Assembly: GCA_021828105.1 (NCBI GenBank)
Contig: JAKATG010000009.1
Span: 124,001 to 188,000, forward strand
Source: Taklimakanibacter sp021828105
GTDB taxonomy: Bacteria > Pseudomonadota > Alphaproteobacteria > Rhizobiales > Aestuariivirgaceae
Direction: 5' to 3'
Length of the DNA stretch: 64,000 nucleotides
Shown: in pieces, positions 48,753 through 57,797 of the stretch
Layout: each line of letters opens with the position of its first letter
How positions within the stretch are numbered: position 1 is the stretch's first letter
Notes under the pieces: model-generated
What the model was told of the DNA's origin: nothing
Seen by the model: the letters and a program-made list of their open reading frames with translations, nothing else
The model's database searches: none
Translations under genes and position numbers: made by a program

Positions 48753-50171
48753 ATGGGAAAGATCACCGGCTTTCTTGAGATCGACCGGCAGGAGCAGAAA
48801 TATGCGCCGGCGTCCGATCGCGTCCGGCATTTCCGCGAATTCGCCATTCCGCTCGATGACCGCGATACCGAGAAGCAGGCGGCGCGCTGCATGGATTGCG
48901 GCATCCCCTATTGTCATACCGGCTGTCCGGTGAACAACCAGATCCCCGACTGGAACGATCTCGTCTATCAGGGCAATTGGCGCGACGCGTCGGTCAACCT
49001 GCACTCGACCAACAACTTCCCGGAATTCACCGGCCGCATCTGCCCCGCACCTTGCGAGGAAGCCTGCACGCTCAATCTCGAGAATGTGCCGGTGACGATC
49101 AAGACGATCGAGCAGGCGATCGCCGACAAGGCCTGGTCGGAAGGCTGGATCAGGCCGGAGCCCGCGGAAGAAAAGACCGGCAAGACGGTCGCTATCGTGG
49201 GCTCGGGCTCGGCCGGCATGGCGGCGGCGCAGCAACTGGCGCGCGCCGGCCATGAGGTGCATGTCTTCGAGCGCTATGCCAAGGCCGGCGGCCTTTTGCG
49301 CTACGGCATTCCCGACTTCAAGATGGAGAAGCATCCGATCGACCGGCGCGTCGAGCAGATGGAGGCCGAGGGTGTCACCTTCCACTACAATGTCGATATC
49401 GGCGTCACGCGCCCCTTCCGCTCGCTCACCGATGTCTATGACGCGGTGCTGCTGGCGGGTGGCGCCGAACGGCCGCGCGATCCGGGCCTGCCGGGCATGG
49501 ATCTCGACGGGGCGCATTATGCCATGCCGTTCCTCATCCAGAGCAACCGTCGCGTCGGCGGTGAGGATATCGCGGCCGAGCGCCCGCTCATCGCCACCGG
49601 TAAGCATGTGGTGGTGATCGGCGGCGGCGATACCGCTTCCGATTGCATCGGCACGTCCTTCCGGCAAGGCGCGCTGTCGGTGACCCAGCTCGACATCCGT
49701 CCCGTTCCGCCGGAGCAGGAAGACAAGATGGTGGTGTGGCCCTATTGGCCGACCAAGTTCCGCACCTCGTCATCGCAGGCCGAAGGTGCGGCGCGCGAAT
49801 TCTCCTGCGCGACGCTCAGCATTGTCGGCGAGAAGGGCAAGGTCACCGGCGTCAAATGCGCGCGTGTCAATCAGAAGCGCGAGCCGCTGCCGGGCACCGA
49901 ATTCATCATCAAGGCCGATCTCGTGCTGATCGCCATCGGTTTCGCCGGGCCGGAGGAGAAGGGCCTTCTCGAAGAGACCCCCTTCGAGCGCGACAAGCGC
50001 AGCAACATCAAGGCCAATACCGACGACTACAAGACCTCGGTCGAGAAGGTCTTCGCCGCGGGCGATATCCGCAAAGGCCAGTCGCTGGTCGTCTGGGCGA
50101 TCCGCGAGGGCCGCCAAGCGGCACGCGCCATCGATGAATATCTGATGGGCGAGTCGGAACTGCCGCGGTAG
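48753..50171 (+). CDS. gltD: Glutamate synthase small subunit
   Basis: A 472-residue GltD: N-terminal Cys clusters CMDCGIPYCHTGCPV and CPAPCEEAC bind two [4Fe-4S] centres, then FAD motif VAIVGSGSAGMAAAQQLARA, NADPH motif VVVIGGGDTASDC and the end motif VFAAGDIRKGQSLVVWAI. It passes electrons from NADPH through FAD and the clusters to GltB's FMN. It starts 3 bp after the GST gene and is the last gene of the operon, followed by a CCCTCACCC palindrome. Confidence 0.97.
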   Translation: MGKITGFLEIDRQEQKYAPASDRVRHFREFAIPLDDRDTEKQAARCMDCGIPYCHTGCPVNNQIPDWNDLVYQGNWRDASVNLHSTNNFPEFTGRICPAPCEEACTLNLENVPVTIKTIEQAIADKAWSEGWIRPEPAEEKTGKTVAIVGSGSAGMAAAQQLARAGHEVHVFERYAKAGGLLRYGIPDFKMEKHPIDRRVEQMEAEGVTFHYNVDIGVTRPFRSLTDVYDAVLLAGGAERPRDPGLPGMDLDGAHYAMPFLIQSNRRVGGEDIAAERPLIATGKHVVVIGGGDTASDCIGTSFRQGALSVTQLDIRPVPPEQEDKMVVWPYWPTKFRTSSSQAEGAAREFSCATLSIVGEKGKVTGVKCARVNQKREPLPGTEFIIKADLVLIAIGFAGPEEKGLLEETPFERDKRSNIKANTDDYKTSVEKVFAAGDIRKGQSLVVWAIREGRQAARAIDEYLMGESELPR

Positions 50172-50240
50172 AGCGCCGGACGTTCTCATAGAATCGCCTC
50201 GGCACTCTATCTTTTTGTTTGCGTAACCTCGTGTCTCCAC

Positions 50241-50263
50241 CCCTCACCCGCACAGGGTGAGGG
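50241..50263. repeat. Palindrome CCCTCACCC-N5-GGGTGAGGG
   Basis: A perfect 9-bp stem with loop GCACA in the convergent gap between gltD and the SGNH gene. It may act as a terminator for both genes and belongs to the T/C-rich palindrome group. Confidence 0.65.
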
Positions 50264-50276
50264 TATTCACCATCAA

Positions 50277-51314
50277 TTACTGCACCGGCGTGAAATCGTC
50301 GAACCGGCCGCGCCGCGCGGTGATCGCCTCGCCGCGGCTGAACAGGCGCGAGGCGTCGGTGCCGGGCTTGGTCGTGCGCGCGAGCTGCGCCATGGCCGGA
50401 TCGTTGGGTGCCGGAAGCGCCCCCGCATAGTCCGATTTCGCCGGCGGTGCCTGCTCCGATCCGTTGGCACCTGGCGCCGCCTGGGGCAGGGTTTCGGAAG
50501 GCTGGCCGAAGCCCGGCATGGGCTGGCTTTCGGTCGCCGCGACCGGCGGCGGCGTCGCGGGGGCCGCGGCCACCGCCACCTCGATGTCCTTGTTGATCGC
50601 GGCCATGACCAAGCTTCCCAGCTTGTTGTTGCCTTCCTTCAGGAAATGCACGCCGTCGCGCGAGCGCAATCTGACGAATTCGCCGGTCTCATCGAAGCCC
50701 GAGTCGCTGTATTTGCCATTGTCCAACAGTTCGGGGCGCGTCTCGACGAAGCGGATGCCGGCTGCTTGGGCGCGCTCCTTATGGATGGCGGCGATGATCT
50801 TCATCGAGGCATCGTATTTTTCCGCCTCCACCGGCGGCATCTCCATCCAGTAGACCGCCGCACCCGCGGCCTTGAGGCTCGCCATGAGCTCGTCGACCTG
50901 CTTGACATAGGCCGCCCGCCATTCCGGCGTGTCGAAGGCATAGCGCATCGCCCCGTCGCGGATCGGCTGCGCGTCGTTCGATCCCAGCATCACGATGGCG
51001 ATATCGATCTTGTTGCTGGCGAGGATTTTGGGCAGCGCGCCGTTCCAGTCATAATATTCCGGACGCGAAAGGCCCGAATCCTCCTTGTAGCGCCCGTTGA
51101 GCGATATCCGCACATCGCCTTCGATGGTGCGCGACACGCCCGACCACAGGCCGGCGGCGAGCGAGTCGCCGAGGACGAAGACCTGATAGAGGTCCTTGGA
51201 GGCGAAATAGGGTTTCGCCGCATCTGCCTGCCGGTCCTGCTTGCCCTCTTGCGCATGAACGGAGAGCGAGAGGGCCACGATCGCACAGACGGTGAGAAAC
51301 GCGCGCTTGATCAT
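50277..51314 (-). CDS. Exported SGNH/GDSL hydrolase (DUF459 type)
   Basis: A 345-residue exported protein: signal peptide MIKRAFLTVCAIVALSLSVHA, then an SGNH domain with Ser in VLGDSLAAGLWSG, Asn in MLGSNDAQPI and the Asp/His pair in SRDGVHFLKEG. The last ~95 residues are Pro/Ala-rich and unstructured (ATPPPVAATESQ and onward). Rhizobial DUF459 proteins are probable periplasmic esterases acting on glycans. It lies 9 bp downstream of the lytic transglycosylase gene, so a role in peptidoglycan or envelope polysaccharide O-acetyl metabolism is plausible. Confidence 0.87.
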   Translation of the reverse strand: MIKRAFLTVCAIVALSLSVHAQEGKQDRQADAAKPYFASKDLYQVFVLGDSLAAGLWSGVSRTIEGDVRISLNGRYKEDSGLSRPEYYDWNGALPKILASNKIDIAIVMLGSNDAQPIRDGAMRYAFDTPEWRAAYVKQVDELMASLKAAGAAVYWMEMPPVEAEKYDASMKIIAAIHKERAQAAGIRFVETRPELLDNGKYSDSGFDETGEFVRLRSRDGVHFLKEGNNKLGSLVMAAINKDIEVAVAAAPATPPPVAATESQPMPGFGQPSETLPQAAPGANGSEQAPPAKSDYAGALPAPNDPAMAQLARTTKPGTDASRLFSRGEAITARRGRFDDFTPVQ

Positions 51315-51323
51315 GCCCCGATC

Positions 51324-52526
51324 CTACCCGCCCTGGCGCAAGCGCTCAAGCAGCGCCACGGTCGGCGTGCCGTCGAGCTTCAGGCCGGTTTTGTGCTGGA
51401 ATCCGAGTATGGCTTCGTAGGTGCGGGCGCCGAAGCGCCCATCCGTGCCGCCCGGATCGAAGCCTTGGGCGGTGAGCAGCTCCTGGATCTCGACGCGCTG
51501 CGCGACGGAGAGATCGTATTTGATCTCGGGCCATGACGCCACGAAGGGAGCACCACCCTTGAGGCGGTCCGCCAGATGACCGACCGCCACCGCATAGGAA
51601 TGCGACTGGTTGTAGTCCATGATCGCCATGAAATTGCGGGTGACGAGGAAAGGCGGGCCGTTGACGCCCTGCGGCACCATGACGAAGGCTTCCACCTTGG
51701 GCGAGCCGAAATCGCCGCCGCGCGCCGGCTTGATCCCGAGCTTCGACCATTCGGCGACGGTCCGCCAGTTCGAGCGGCCGATCAGCGCGCGGTCGAATTT
51801 CGCCGGCAGCTTGACTTCCCAGCCCCAGGGACGGTCGTTCCGCCAGCCCTTCTTGGCGAGATAGTTCGCCGTCGAGGCGAGCGCATCGGCGCTCGAATTC
51901 CAGATGTCCTTCTTGCCGTCGCCCGTCCAGTCGACCGCGAAGGAGAGATAGGAGGTGGGGATGAACTGGGTGTGGCCCATGGCGCCGGCCCAGGAGCCGG
52001 TGAAATTTTGCGGTGAGACGATGCCGATCTTCAGGATCTTGAGGGCAGCGATGTATTGTTCCCGAGCGTAGTCCTTGCGGCTGCCGGAATAGAGCAAGGT
52101 GGCGAGCGAGCGCATCACCTTCATCTGGCCCTTGTCGCGGCCGAAATTGCTTTCCATGCCCCAGATGGCGAGCAGGATGTTGCGGTCGACCTTGTAGCGC
52201 TTTTCGATCTGGCCGAGGAGATCGGCCTCCTCCGCCTTCACGCCGCGACCTGCGTCGATGCGCGCCTGCGTCACCGCCTTTTCCAGATATTGCGACGTCG
52301 TCGTGGTGAGTTCCGGCTGGTTGTTGGCGAGCTTGAGCACCAGGGGGTCGGGATCGCTGATCCCGGCGAAGGCGCGGTCGAACACCTCACGCGATATCCC
52401 GGCAGCCTTCGCCCTTGGCCACATTTTCTGGACGAAGCTCTCGAATTCGGCGTCGGCCATTGCCGCGGGTGCCGCCATTCCACAAAGGCTCGCCACCAAA
52501 AGGGCGACGGTCAGACTTTTCGCCAT
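51324..52526 (-). CDS. Lytic murein transglycosylase (MltB type) with peptidoglycan-binding domain
   Basis: A 400-residue periplasmic enzyme: signal peptide MAKSLTVALLVASLCGMAAP ending near AMA, an SLT/MltB catalytic domain with catalytic Glu in AIWGMESNFGRDKG and the GAMGHTQFIPTSY block, and a C-terminal PG_binding_1 domain (VEIQELLTAQGFDPGGTDGR). It cleaves the MurNAc-GlcNAc bond with anhydro-product formation. The ATG at 52526 has GAGG 6 nt upstream; a TTG at 52538 is the alternative. It is co-transcribed with the SGNH gene and follows galE with a terminator between them. Confidence 0.92.
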   Translation of the reverse strand: MAKSLTVALLVASLCGMAAPAAMADAEFESFVQKMWPRAKAAGISREVFDRAFAGISDPDPLVLKLANNQPELTTTTSQYLEKAVTQARIDAGRGVKAEEADLLGQIEKRYKVDRNILLAIWGMESNFGRDKGQMKVMRSLATLLYSGSRKDYAREQYIAALKILKIGIVSPQNFTGSWAGAMGHTQFIPTSYLSFAVDWTGDGKKDIWNSSADALASTANYLAKKGWRNDRPWGWEVKLPAKFDRALIGRSNWRTVAEWSKLGIKPARGGDFGSPKVEAFVMVPQGVNGPPFLVTRNFMAIMDYNQSHSYAVAVGHLADRLKGGAPFVASWPEIKYDLSVAQRVEIQELLTAQGFDPGGTDGRFGARTYEAILGFQHKTGLKLDGTPTVALLERLRQGG

Positions 52527-52592
52527 CAATGTCCTCAATCAACGGGTGAGTCGATTCGCCCCTCGCAACCGTCATATCAGAGGAAGAGAAAA

Positions 52593-52607
52593 GCCGCCAA
52601 ATGCGGC
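52593..52607 (-). terminator. Short hairpin terminator after galE
   Basis: GCCGC (52593-52597) pairs with GCGGC (52603-52607). On the minus strand the stem is followed by TTTTC, and it lies 6 bp after the galE stop. The stem is short, so termination may be partial. Confidence 0.45.
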
Positions 52608-52612
52608 CTCTT

Positions 52613-53605
52613 TCAGGCGGCCTCGTTACGCTGGCGCAAATAGTCTTCCCAGGCGAGCGCGCTCTCGACGATGCGGTCGATATCCTGGTGCTTCGGCGTC
52701 CAGCCCATTTCCGCCTTGATCTTGTCGGAAGCGGCGACAATCGCCGCGGGATCCCCTGCCCGGCGCGGCGCCATGCGCTTGTTCACCGGCTTCCCGGCCG
52801 CCTTTTCCACCGCCTTGATGATGTCGAGCACGCTGTAGCCCGTGCCATAGCCGCAATTATAGGGGCCGCTCTTGCCGCCATTGCGCAGATGCTTCAGCGC
52901 ATCGAGATGCGCCTGGGCGAGATCGCTGACATGGATATAGTCGCGCAGGCACGTGCCGTCCGGCGTGTCATAGTCCGAGCCGAAGACGTCCATTTGCTGC
53001 CTTTCGCCGAGCACGGTCTGGCAGGCGACCTTGATGAGATGCGTGGCCTTGGGCGTCGACTGGCCGGTGCGGCCTTTGGGATCGGCGCCGGCGACGTTGA
53101 AGTAGCGCAAGGCCACATATTGCAGCCCGTAAGCCGCATGGCTGTCGCGCAGCATCCATTCGCTCATCAGCTTCGATGAGCCATAGGGCGAGATCGGATT
53201 GAGACCTGCGTCTTCCTCGACCGGCACCGATTGCGGATTGCCATAGACGGCGGCGGTCGAGGAGAAGACGAAACGCGGAACTTGCGCCTTCACCGCCGCG
53301 GCGATGAGACTGCGTGTCTTGACCGTATTGTTGAGATAGTAGCTCAAGGGGTCGGCGACCGATTCCGGCACGACGATGGAGCCGGCGAAATGGATGATGG
53401 CGTCGAATTTGTGATCCTTGGTCAGCTGGCCGAGCAGCGCTTCATCGCCGATATCGCCTTCGACCAAGCGGGCTTGCGGCGCGATCGCCCACCAGAAGCC
53501 GGTCGACAGATTGTCGAGGACGACCACTTCCTCGCCGGCATCGGCGAGCGCATAGACCATGTGGCTGCCTATATAGCCAGCACCCCCGGTCACCAGAACC
53601 GCCAT
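52613..53605 (-). CDS. galE: UDP-glucose 4-epimerase
   Basis: A 330-residue extended SDR epimerase with the NAD loop VTGGAGYIGSHMVYAL, FSSTAAVYG with the catalytic Ser/Thr, and Y141-x3-K145 in SPYGSSKLMSEW. It interconverts UDP-glucose and UDP-galactose for surface polysaccharides. It is divergent from galU, whose product UDP-glucose is its substrate, across 128 bp, so the pair probably shares control. Length and motifs are complete. Confidence 0.95.
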   Translation of the reverse strand: MAVLVTGGAGYIGSHMVYALADAGEEVVVLDNLSTGFWWAIAPQARLVEGDIGDEALLGQLTKDHKFDAIIHFAGSIVVPESVADPLSYYLNNTVKTRSLIAAAVKAQVPRFVFSSTAAVYGNPQSVPVEEDAGLNPISPYGSSKLMSEWMLRDSHAAYGLQYVALRYFNVAGADPKGRTGQSTPKATHLIKVACQTVLGERQQMDVFGSDYDTPDGTCLRDYIHVSDLAQAHLDALKHLRNGGKSGPYNCGYGTGYSVLDIIKAVEKAAGKPVNKRMAPRRAGDPAAIVAASDKIKAEMGWTPKHQDIDRIVESALAWEDYLRQRNEAA

Positions 53606-53733
53606 GCCGCTTCTCCTTCACGAACACACACCAGAAATATTCCCTGTCTTCACGATTTAACCCAAATTGGCGCAAGAATGCGTCAGGCCTTCGGGTCGGC
53701 ACGAAAACGAGCTCAATAAGGAGTAACACACAA

Positions 53734-54627
53734 ATGCAGCGCCGCATCAAGAAAGCAGTTTTCCCCGTCGCGGGCCTCGGGACACGGTTCCTTCCGGCGA
53801 CCAAGGCTGTCCCTAAGGAAATGCTGACCATCGTCGACAAGCCGGTCATCCAGATCGTCGTCGATGAGGCGCGCGAGGCCGGCATCGAGCATTTCGTCTT
53901 CGTCACCGGGCGCAACAAGAGCGTCATCGAGGATCATTTCGACAAGCAATATGAGCTCGAGGCGACGCTGCGTCAGCGCAACAAGACGCCTGAGCTCGAG
54001 CTCCTGCAGAAATCGCTGCCGCGACCCGGCGAGACGAGCTTCACCCGCCAGCAGGAACCTTTGGGGCTGGGCCATGCCGTCTGGTGCGCCCGCGACATCG
54101 TCGGCGACGAGCCCTTCGCCCTCCTTCTTCCCGACATGCTGATCCACGCCAAGCCCGGATGCCTGCGCCAGATGGTCGATGTCTATGAGGCGCAAGGCGG
54201 CGGCAATGTCATCGCGGTCGAGGAAGTACCGTGGGAGCATGTGCACCGCTATGGCGTGGTGAAGCCCGGCGCCTGGTCGGGCCGCGCCTTCACCATCGAA
54301 TCCATGGTCGAGAAGCCGAAGCGCGAGGCCGCACCATCCAATCTCATTATCTCCGGCCGCTACATCCTGCAGCCCGAGATCTTCGCCGAGATCGAGAAGC
54401 AGGAGCCGGGTGCGGGCGGCGAGATCCAGATCACCGATGCGATGATCCGCCTGCAGGCGCGGCAGAAATTCTCCGGCCTCAAATTCACCGGCCGCACCTA
54501 TGATTGCGGCGACAAGGTCGGCTTCCTCACCGCCAATGTCGCCTATGGTCTCGAGCGCCACGACCTGTCGCTCCCCTTCAAGCGCGAGCTCAAGCGCATC
54601 ATCGATGAAGCGGGCGGGCTTGGCTGA
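53734..54627 (+). CDS. galU: UTP-glucose-1-phosphate uridylyltransferase
   Basis: A 297-residue GalU nucleotidyltransferase with the signature FPVAGLGTRFLPATKAVPKE (residues about 8-27), the KPVIQ segment and the C-terminal FTGRTYDCGDKVGF block. It makes UDP-glucose from UTP and glucose-1-phosphate. AAGGAG lies about 10 nt before the ATG. It is divergent from galE and ends at a strong palindrome that may be its terminator. Both genes serve envelope polysaccharide synthesis. Confidence 0.96.
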   Translation: MQRRIKKAVFPVAGLGTRFLPATKAVPKEMLTIVDKPVIQIVVDEAREAGIEHFVFVTGRNKSVIEDHFDKQYELEATLRQRNKTPELELLQKSLPRPGETSFTRQQEPLGLGHAVWCARDIVGDEPFALLLPDMLIHAKPGCLRQMVDVYEAQGGGNVIAVEEVPWEHVHRYGVVKPGAWSGRAFTIESMVEKPKREAAPSNLIISGRYILQPEIFAEIEKQEPGAGGEIQITDAMIRLQARQKFSGLKFTGRTYDCGDKVGFLTANVAYGLERHDLSLPFKRELKRIIDEAGGLG

Positions 54628-54650
54628 CGCTGGCGTCGGCACCTGGAAAT

Positions 54651-54690
54651 ATTCCCCCTCTCCCATTGCTGCGCAACGGAGAGGGGGAAT
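54651..54690. repeat. Palindrome ATTCCCCCTCTCC / GGAGAGGGGGAAT
   Basis: A perfect 13-bp stem (54651-54663 with 54678-54690) whose loop contains a second stem TTGC (54666-54669)/GCAA (54673-54676). It lies in the convergent gap between galU and the beta-barrel gene and may terminate both. The TTGC-GCAA tip also occurs in the copy at 42746-42776. Confidence 0.7.
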
Positions 54691-54722
54691 GCTAGGCGAG
54701 ATCTTCAACTCTGCTTGCAATT

Positions 54723-56108
54723 TTATCGCCTGATTTCAATCCCGGCGGTGAGGCGGTTCTCGTAGTAGTCGGAGTTGGGTTCGCTGTTATCGTTGTAGAG
54801 GAAGTCGTAATCGAGGGTCCAGGCGATCCAGCGGTTCATCCGCCACAGCACGCCCAAGTTGCTGCGCAGCTTCAGCTCGGTTTCATCCGTGCCCTGAACA
54901 TCTTCGTAGGAGAGGCCGACGCGGCCATGGAGTGTCAGATAGTCGCGCAAATCATGGCTGATGCCGAGATAGGCGTCATAGTTGCGGGCGCCGCTCGAGT
55001 CGGCGGTCGCCGTTTCGTCGAGACCGGTGCCGAGCGTCAGATCGAGCGTCGTCAGCTCGGTGGGCCGCCAGATGACTTGCCCCGTCAGGCCGAATACGTC
55101 GAGCGTCTCCAGCCGATCATCGGCATAGTCGCGCCACAGATAGGTGAGCGCCAATTCACCCGACCATATGGGTGACGGTTCGAAGGCAACGCCGACCGCG
55201 ACGCGATAGCCGTCGGAATCGCGGTCGAAGCCGTTGCGGTCGGGCACCTCGAAATGGAACCGCGGCATATAGCCCGCTTCCACGAAAGGCTGCAGCGCAG
55301 GCGAGGCTTCATAGCCGACCCGCAGCACCGCCTGGGGCTGGACATAGTCGCGATCCCCGTTCTCTTCCTTGCCGCCGCCCGCCAGCTCGACGTCGCCGTA
55401 ATATTGCCAGTCGGCGCCGGCCAGCAGGGTTGCCGAAATGCGCCCATAGCGATGCCGCAAGGCGGCATTGGCGCCGAAGGACTGGTCGGTGCGAATGCCG
55501 ACGGGCGTGTCGGGCACCTCGCTGTCCGAGCCATTGTCCTCCGACAGAGCATAGAAGGCATCGAGGGTGAGCGTGGTCGAGCGCAGGACATCGAGCCGCA
55601 ATCTGGCATTGGCATCGATGTCCTTGGAATCGTTCTCGCTCTGGTCGTCGTAATAGATGAGATCGCCGGCCCCTTGGATGGCGAGCTCGTGCCGGACCCA
55701 GTCGCTGACGATCCTGAGCGACGGCCTGAACCTCGCGCCGACGTCGCCTTTTGGATCGTCCGTGTCGAGGCCCGGATTGTCCGAGACGATGACCCCGGCG
55801 CGCATGACGGGAAAAATGGTGAGCCCGCCGGCCTGGATGCCGAGCGCGTCATAGGGGTCGACGTCGGAATAGCGTTTTTTGGGCGGCGGCGGTGGCGGCT
55901 CGACGATGGGATTGACCTCGAGCGTCGTCGGCCGCGCGGCGACCACGATCGGCTGGGCTTCCTGGTTCGCCTCTTCGATGCCGGTGTCCTGGGCCGCTTC
56001 CGGAACGTCAAGGCCGGTCCTCAGGCCGATATCTTCCTGCGCCCCGACCTCACCGCTCAGGAGGAATGCCGCCGCGATGCCGCAATATATGAAACGCTGG
56101 CGGACCAT
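54723..56108 (-). CDS. Outer-membrane beta-barrel protein (OMP_b-brl_2 type)
   Basis: A 461-residue exported protein. Signal peptide to about GEVGA-QE, then a disordered Pro-rich segment (VEPPPPPPKKRYSD near residue 70) and a barrel from about 95 to 461 of alternating amphipathic strands such as VGYEASPALQPFVEAGYMP. The chain ends on IEIRR rather than Phe. Related proteins sit near exopolysaccharide genes in rhizobia. Here it is divergent from kpsF and convergent with galU, so a part in polysaccharide or LPS export is likely but unproven. Confidence 0.82.
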   Translation of the reverse strand: MVRQRFIYCGIAAAFLLSGEVGAQEDIGLRTGLDVPEAAQDTGIEEANQEAQPIVVAARPTTLEVNPIVEPPPPPPKKRYSDVDPYDALGIQAGGLTIFPVMRAGVIVSDNPGLDTDDPKGDVGARFRPSLRIVSDWVRHELAIQGAGDLIYYDDQSENDSKDIDANARLRLDVLRSTTLTLDAFYALSEDNGSDSEVPDTPVGIRTDQSFGANAALRHRYGRISATLLAGADWQYYGDVELAGGGKEENGDRDYVQPQAVLRVGYEASPALQPFVEAGYMPRFHFEVPDRNGFDRDSDGYRVAVGVAFEPSPIWSGELALTYLWRDYADDRLETLDVFGLTGQVIWRPTELTTLDLTLGTGLDETATADSSGARNYDAYLGISHDLRDYLTLHGRVGLSYEDVQGTDETELKLRSNLGVLWRMNRWIAWTLDYDFLYNDNSEPNSDYYENRLTAGIEIRR

Positions 56109-56228
56109 CCACTAACCCCGTTCTCTCCAGAACTTAACGAAAACATGGTTAATGGGCGGTTGACGGGTCCTGGCCGGCGGCCGATAGGCTCTTTCACTGA
56201 GGCATCGGAATGAGCTAGGTGAGGGGCC

Positions 56229-57230
56229 ATGGCAAAGATCATCGAAGTCGACACCGAGGGCCTGCGGGCCTGGATCGCCTCGGCGAAGCGCACCCTCACC
56301 ACCGAGAACGAGGCCCTGGCCAAGCTCATCGCGGCGCTCGACGGCCCGCTCGGCATCGCCTTTGGCGAAGCGGTCCGCCTGATCAAGGGGGCGAGCGGGC
56401 GGGTGGTGGTCACCGGCATGGGCAAGAGCGGCCATATCGGCCGCAAGATCGCAGCGACCCTCGCCTCGACCGGGACCCAGGCCTTCTTCGTCCATCCCGC
56501 CGAAGCCGGCCATGGCGATCTCGGCATGATCGGGCGCGACGACGTCATCATCATGATCTCCAATTCCGGCGAGACGGCAGAGCTGCGCGCCATACTCGAC
56601 TATGCCAAGCGCTTCGACGTGAAGATCATTGGCCTCACCAGCCGCGCCGAAAGCACCCTCAGCACCCTTTCCGACGTGTCGCTCTGCCTGCCCGATGCAC
56701 GCGAGGCCTGCCCGATCGGCATGGCGCCGACGACATCGACCTTGCTGCAGCTCGCCATGGGCGATGCGCTCGCCTTGGCTCTGCTCGAGGACAGGGGCTT
56801 CAACGCGGCGCAGTTCAAGACCTTCCATCCGGGCGGCCTCCTCGGTGCCGCCCTCACCCATGTGCGCGAGATCATGCACAAGGCGCCGCGGCTGCCGATC
56901 GTCGCGCCGGCGACGCCCATGGCCGAAGCATTGGTGATCATGACCCAGAAGAGCCTCGGCTGCCTGGGCGTCGTCGATGACGCCGGCAAGCTTATCGGCA
57001 TACTGACCGATGGCGACTTGCGCCGGCATATGTCGCGCGACCTCATCGACCTGATGATCGCCGATGTCATGACCTCGACGCCGCGCACCATCACGTCCGA
57101 CATGCTGGCCTCGGAAGCGCTCGAACACCTGAATTCCTCGAAGATCACCGCTCTGTTCGTGGTCGATGACGAGAACCGGCCGATCGGCCTCGTCCACGTC
57201 CACGACCTGCTGCGGCAGGGCGTTAAGTGA
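56229..57230 (+). CDS. kpsF: Arabinose-5-phosphate isomerase (KpsF/GutQ family)
   Basis: A 333-residue sugar isomerase: N-terminal SIS domain with VVTGMGKSGHIGRKIAATLA and ISNSGETAELRAIL (about 45-175), and two C-terminal CBS domains (about 205-265 and 275-333). It converts ribulose-5-phosphate to arabinose-5-phosphate, the first step of KDO synthesis for lipopolysaccharide or capsule. GAGGGG precedes the ATG. It is monocistronic and diverges from the beta-barrel protein gene. Confidence 0.94.
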   Translation: MAKIIEVDTEGLRAWIASAKRTLTTENEALAKLIAALDGPLGIAFGEAVRLIKGASGRVVVTGMGKSGHIGRKIAATLASTGTQAFFVHPAEAGHGDLGMIGRDDVIIMISNSGETAELRAILDYAKRFDVKIIGLTSRAESTLSTLSDVSLCLPDAREACPIGMAPTTSTLLQLAMGDALALALLEDRGFNAAQFKTFHPGGLLGAALTHVREIMHKAPRLPIVAPATPMAEALVIMTQKSLGCLGVVDDAGKLIGILTDGDLRRHMSRDLIDLMIADVMTSTPRTITSDMLASEALEHLNSSKITALFVVDDENRPIGLVHVHDLLRQGVK

Positions 57231-57272
57231 CTCCTCGCCCTCGTAGGCGTTAAGTTAACCGTGCACGCCAAA

Positions 57273-57307
57273 TCTCCCTCCACCGCGCGAAGCGCGGCGG
57301 AGGGAGA
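57273..57307. repeat. Palindrome TCTCCCTCC...GGAGGGAGA with GAA loop
   Basis: TCTCCCTCC (57273-57281) and CCGCGC (57283-57288) pair with GCGCGG (57292-57297) and GGAGGGAGA (57299-57307) with one mismatch and a GAA loop. It lies in the convergent gap between kpsF and nfeD and may terminate both transcripts. Confidence 0.7.
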
Positions 57308-57329
57308 CGCGTACATGTGGAGCAGCCGA

Positions 57330-57779
57330 TTAAGCGGGCTTGCTCGCCGGCTCGACGACGAGCCGCGTTCCATCGACGCTCTTGACCTTGACCCATTCGC
57401 CCTTGTCGCGATCGGATCCCGTCACCACCCACAGCGTGTCGTCGATCCTGACTTTGCCGCGCCCGTCCACGATCGGCTCGTGCAGCACATAGGAGTGCCC
57501 GACAAAGTCATACATGCGCTGGTTGAGGTTCGTGGCCTCGCCTTCCGGGAATTTCACCCGCGGCCGGACGAACAGGACGAAAAGCGCCGAGAGCACGGCG
57601 AAAAACGCGATCTCGATCTGCCAGGAAAGATCGGCGAAGAGGTCGATGACGCCGATCACCGCCGCGGCGAGCCCCAGCCACATGAAGAACACGCCGGGCA
57701 GCATCAGCTCGATGAGGAGCAGGATGCCGGCGATCACCCACCAGGTCCAGCCGCCGAGAAAGGGAAGGAACTGCTGCAT
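57330..57779 (-). CDS. NfeD-like membrane protein
   Basis: A 149-residue NfeD-family protein with two or three N-terminal membrane helices (WTWWVIAGILLLIELMLPG, FAVLSALFVLFV) and a C-terminal OB-fold (VLHEPIVDGRGKVRIDD). NfeD proteins partner with SPFH proteins in membrane microdomains. It starts 18 bp after the qmcA-like gene, so the two form the usual NfeD-SPFH pair. Confidence 0.92.
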   Translation of the reverse strand: MQQFLPFLGGWTWWVIAGILLLIELMLPGVFFMWLGLAAAVIGVIDLFADLSWQIEIAFFAVLSALFVLFVRPRVKFPEGEATNLNQRMYDFVGHSYVLHEPIVDGRGKVRIDDTLWVVTGSDRDKGEWVKVKSVDGTRLVVEPASKPA

Positions 57780-57797
57780 CAGCCGTCTCTTGGAGGC

